NCBI RefSeq assembly: GCF_050908995.1
Contig: NC_135119.1
Coordinates: forward strand, 5,084,001 to 5,148,000
From: Andrena cerasifolii
Taxonomy: Eukaryota > Arthropoda > Insecta > Hymenoptera > Andrenidae
Direction of reading: 5' to 3'
Length of the DNA: 64,000 nucleotides
Numbering within the stretch: the first letter of the stretch is position 1; the number at the start of each line of letters is the position of its first letter. Both the position numbers and the translations under genes were made by a program. Below the pieces are notes generated by a model, which had not been told where the DNA came from, did not search any database, and saw only the letters and a program-made list of their open reading frames with translations. Below, piece by piece: positions 35,701-41,028 of this stretch.

Positions 35701-38700
35701 TAGGGTTGAAAAATCATTTTTGTGGATTTTTGAAAATCTGGTGGGTCAGTCATATTTCGCATTCAAAGACACATAATTCGTCCATTGACACTATTCCCCT
35801 ATCTCTAATAGTTCTCGAGATATTCCACAAAAATGATTTTTCAACCCTAACTTTGAACGCAGTTTTCACTCCCCCAAATATGAAAACGGGGAAAAATAAA
35901 AAAACACGTGTTTCTTATTTTTCGGTCCTCTATAACATATCCAAAAATCAAAATGATCGGAGGCGGACACCTAAAATACTCTCCTTGTCAGTGACTTTGA
36001 AACTTTCGTAGGCTTACAAACGAAAATTTTAATCTGTACAATATAAATACCTATCCAGTATCTATGTGAACTGACTTTAACCCTCCTGAACTCGCGTGTT
36101 GGTCTCACAGACCGGCGAATACAAAATTCGCTCATTTTTCAGAAATCATTAACAGCCCCGCGTCTTGCACTTTCCTAAATAATTCTTACAAGGGAAGATC
36201 CTGAACCCAAAAATTCAAAAAAATTCTGAAACTTTGTGAATATGCAGGGGATTTCCTTCTGATTACAACGCAATTTTTGCTTGCTGCCCAAATCCACTCG
36301 AAGGGAGTGAAATTAACCCCCAAAAATTCGGATATTTTCCGATTTTGTGTTATAACTCGCGAACTGTAAGAGATAGAAGAAAAGTTTCAAGACAAAACTG
36401 ACTTCTTTTAATTAGATCTATCATTTGGTACAAAAAATTATTTTTACAGTTTATTTTAAATAACTGGATTTTCAGGGGTCAATTGCACCCTATTATAGTG
36501 AATTTCAGCAGCAAATAAAAATTGCGTCGCAATGAGGAGGAAATTTCCTACGTATTCACAAAGGTTCAGACTTTTTGGAATTTCCGGGTTCGGGGTGTTT
36601 CCTTGTTAGGATGACAACAGTAGCTTTCCGCACAATTTTGTACGTCACACCCTTTAAAATTACACCCGAGTCATTATGCAATGAAAAATCACGCGAGTTC
36701 AGGAGGGTTAAAATTTTTTACCCTTTTCTCACGATACACTCTTGTATTCACATATTTTCCACTATTCTCCATTTCTATTTTAACAAATTCGAAATATCAA
36801 TCACAAGCCTCAGACTTGGTTGATAACAGATTGAATTTGACAGTTGTAAAATATACTCAAAAAGTCATACTGACACTTGCAATCTTTTCAATGTTCATAA
36901 TTTAATAGAGAGCCCAAGAAAGTATTGTTTAGGGATCATACCAATTTTCAACAAAGTTTAAAAAAAAAATAATCAGGTGATTTTTAATTTTTATAGCTTT
37001 AAGAATTTCTTCTTAAATTTGTTTATTATGTTCGATCAAATTTAATGGAATAGAGCTAGTTAAAGGCAAACCAGTTTCCATGAAAGATTTACACAGAGAC
37101 CAGAGATGGGGAAAAAATTTTTTTAAATAAAAATTTGTATTCGAAATACAGTCGACTTTATTTTATAACCACCCTGTACTTCCTGATGAGCATCATGATC
37201 GGCGGCACGCATAGTGTTTTACATGCGCATACCTTGCCCATTAACCGTGCTCTAAAGTGGCTGGGAGAGAACCAGCAGAGATTAGTGCTTCGCGTGATAT
37301 TTCACGAAATAAATGTGGGTCTCCGTAATATGGTTAATTATTTGCCAGCCGCGAGTAGGGTCGTGATTCCCTCACGCTTGTCTTTATCATTTATGCTCGC
37401 AGCAAGGGAACAGATTCAACCCTATCAGTATAATACTCTTTAAGTGAATATACACTTTAATGCAACCACTGTAATTACCACCCCAAAATCCAGTTAAACA
37501 AAAGGAGCTAAGTACGAATACCATTAAAGCATAGCAACACAGTAATTAATTTTTTCCTTTTAAATCTGAAGTGATAAACAATTTACGCTAACAATAATAT
37601 AATTTGTTAGTCTGGCCACTTCTGTCCGTAGAAAAAATAGGAAACATTCTGGGACAATGATCATTTTCTTGTAATTTTATGAACACCTCGTTATCGGTCA
37701 TAGTATGTTAACTCGGCGGGACGCGCACCCCAATATGCGGCACACGTTGTCGCTACCGGGTCAAAAGTAGTGTTTTCCTGATTTCTCCATATTTTTTGTT
37801 TCTCGAGAAATCAGAAATGAGATCATATTTCTGGAGAATTCTCGAGAAATTGAAAGAAATATTGCAAAAATTATATTTTATAACGCTGATATGTCACTTT
37901 AGATAAAATCGTCGGGCAGGATATTTCGTAGCAGGATATGAATCAATTTATTACAGAATCAGGCATCGAAATGAGCGATAAAAACCGATGGAATACCCTG
38001 CCCCACGATTTCATTTAAAGTGACATATCACCATCGCAATTGCAGTAGAAGAAAATAATTATATTTTCATTTTTAGTACATTTTTTATCAAATTCAATAA
38101 AATCGTTCGACTTAAAATTTTTTTTTGCTTCTGACATGGTTTCTCCAAAATCGGACCGCGCAATCGAGGTGTCTTTTCTTTTACAGCGCATATTAAACAC
38201 CCACCTATTTTGGCGAAAGCAAGCATTTTAAAAAAAAATGGCAAAAAAAATTGCATTTTCGAAACACGTCTTAATAAATAGAAAAAAACTTCAATTTAGT
38301 AAACACATTCTTTTTGTGACAAAAAAGGGTACAAACAACGGTAATTTTTTAGGGCGTTACAAGTGGAAACCCCCCTTTAGTACAACGTATTGCTGTTAAA
38401 CAATAATTAATCAGACACAATGGATATTATAATTGAATTTGACAAGTACGCACGCTTGATTATTCTGTGGATCCAGGTACTAAATTGAGTTGAAATGCTC
38501 ACCAGCGAATCGTTATCGGGTGCAACTAATTCTTTTAATTGCAATTGCGACGCCAAGCGTGCAAAATATCAGTACAATTGGACATGATCACGTACGATGG
38601 TTGCTGGTCGATAATCAATATTGAATCTGCGCCCGGGGTAGAGTTCACGCAACCTTAAACACATTTGCACCCGGTCTCCCGCGCCTAGTGCATTATTAAT

Positions 38701-40983
38701 TAACCACTGGCAAATCTGAGGTTATTATGGCTTCGCGAAACGCCTGCAACGTGGGTCAAAGTCCTGTATCATTGTTACATGTGATTGTATCTCTTCTGAA
38801 AATGAATTGCATTCGTTTCAATTTCCGTTAAAACTACAACACGATATAGGACGTTATATGCAATTACAGCACGCAAAGCTTCCGTATATTGTACTCTGTG
38901 AAAGACATTTTCACAGGATGATGGCTAAAACGCGAGTAATTATTTTTATTCTTTTATGAATTGTAATGCGGGACACTGTTTTGTAAAATTAAATTTTATG
39001 ACTACCTAACAATTTGAAACATTCTGTTCGCGGAACGCATTTCGGGAGAAGAATATATCTACAAATTTAAGGGGTTATGCCTAGTCAGGCGGTCGAAAAG
39101 AGGCGAATATTTGTGAATGTTTTTTGAAGAAGCGGAAGCGTATATTTTTACAAAACTTTTTGCGTTTAAAAGAGCAACATTTAAAGAACATTTCGTAATT
39201 TTTTCGTAGAAAAATATTTAAGTTTATAATAAAATAACAAGCGACATCCAAGAAGCATTTTTAAAAATTTGGTTTTGCGAATGCTACGAATAAACTTCGA
39301 ATATTTGAATATTCGAACAATAACATTCGAATAGTATGGTGTGAAGTGGGTCAAAATTAGCTTAGAAGATTTCACCCTGACAACTGAACCTAAAGAACTT
39401 AATTTATAATTCACACCATACTATTCGAATACATCAGTATTCGAATACTTGGATATTTGAATAGTATTCGAATGCTTGGCTATTCGAATAGTATTCGAAT
39501 GCTTGGCTATTCGAATAGTATTCGAATGCTTGGATATTCGAATAGTATTCGAATGCTTGGATATTCGAATAGTATTCGAATACTTGGCTACTCGAATAGT
39601 ATTCGAATGCTTGGCTACTCGAATAGTATTCGAATGCTTGGCTATTCGAATAGTATTCGAATGCTTGGCTATTCGAATAGTATTCGAATGCTTGGATATT
39701 CGAATAGTATTCGAATGCTTGGATATTCGAATAGTATTCGAATGCTTGGATGTTCGAGTAGTATTCGAATGCTTGGCTACTCGAGTAGTATTCGAATGCT
39801 TGGCTACTCGAATAGTATTCGAATGCTTGGCTATTCGAATAGTATTCGAATGCTTGGCTATTCGAATAGTATTCGAATGCTTGGCTATTCGAATAGTATT
39901 CGAATACATGGATATTCGAATTATATTCGCCAAATAAACGAGCAACTGAAGTATTTGAATATTCGATACCGAAAAATTCGACAAATAATCCCAGCCCTAG
40001 TAGTTATACGTCAATCGTTGGTTGTTCTAGTGTTAAGAGTAATTTAACGCTATTATATTACGTATACATAATATACGAATTAATAATTTGAAAGCGATCC
40101 AGTAGCTCGAAGGAATTCAAGTTATTCGTTTGGCTTCAACATGCTTGAATACAGGCAAGAATTTTTTCGAGATCTCTCGAATGACCAAACTTTTTTGAAG
40201 TATTACGTAAATAATCTTCAGCAATCTGATCTTGAATTTCGAGGTCGGAATGTAATTTGCGCCACCTTTCACCAAATCTACATTAATTCGTTTGAATTAC
40301 GTGTTCACGTAACACCTATGAAAACGTCGATAAATGTTTCTCCAAACTTTCCCGCAGTTTCAACAAATTTTTTTATAAAAACGTATGTGTGATTCAAGTG
40401 TATAAAATAAACGTCGTATCGTACTTTTCCAAACAACTGTAATCGATTCGAGCGATATTAAATTATTAATGGAACTGATTTAACATAAAAGATGTGGCAA
40501 ATTAGGTACGGTTCTATATAAATTTAAATTACCCTCACATATATACATTTAATATTCCGGAACAAATCAGTCTGGCTTGGTCTCGGTTAGAGGTTTTATT
40601 GCCATTATTGGAGCCCATATCTTCCAAGGGAAGTGCACGAGCTTTGGGTCATCGATTTGGTTCAAATTTCGGATACAGTTATTGCACATCCAGTGTAAAA
40701 ATGTACCAAGCGCATAGAAAACTACTTAAAAAAAATTCCCGAGAAACATCAATTTTATTTTATTTTTATGTTATATATACATATATTATTTTATTTTTAT
40801 TTTATATATACATATATTATTTTATTTTTATTTTATATATATATATATATTATTTTATTTTTATTTTATATATACATATATTATTTTATTTTTATTTTAT
40901 ATATATATATTATTTTATTTTTATTTTATATATACATATATTATTTTATTTTTATTTTATATATACATATATTATTTGTTATA

Positions 40984-41028
<45 letters not shown>

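Noticed and set aside
39421..40047. 9-residue repeat proteins on both strands
   Set aside because: Product of the 27-bp minisatellite; both strands are equally open and there is no promoter, start context or homology.
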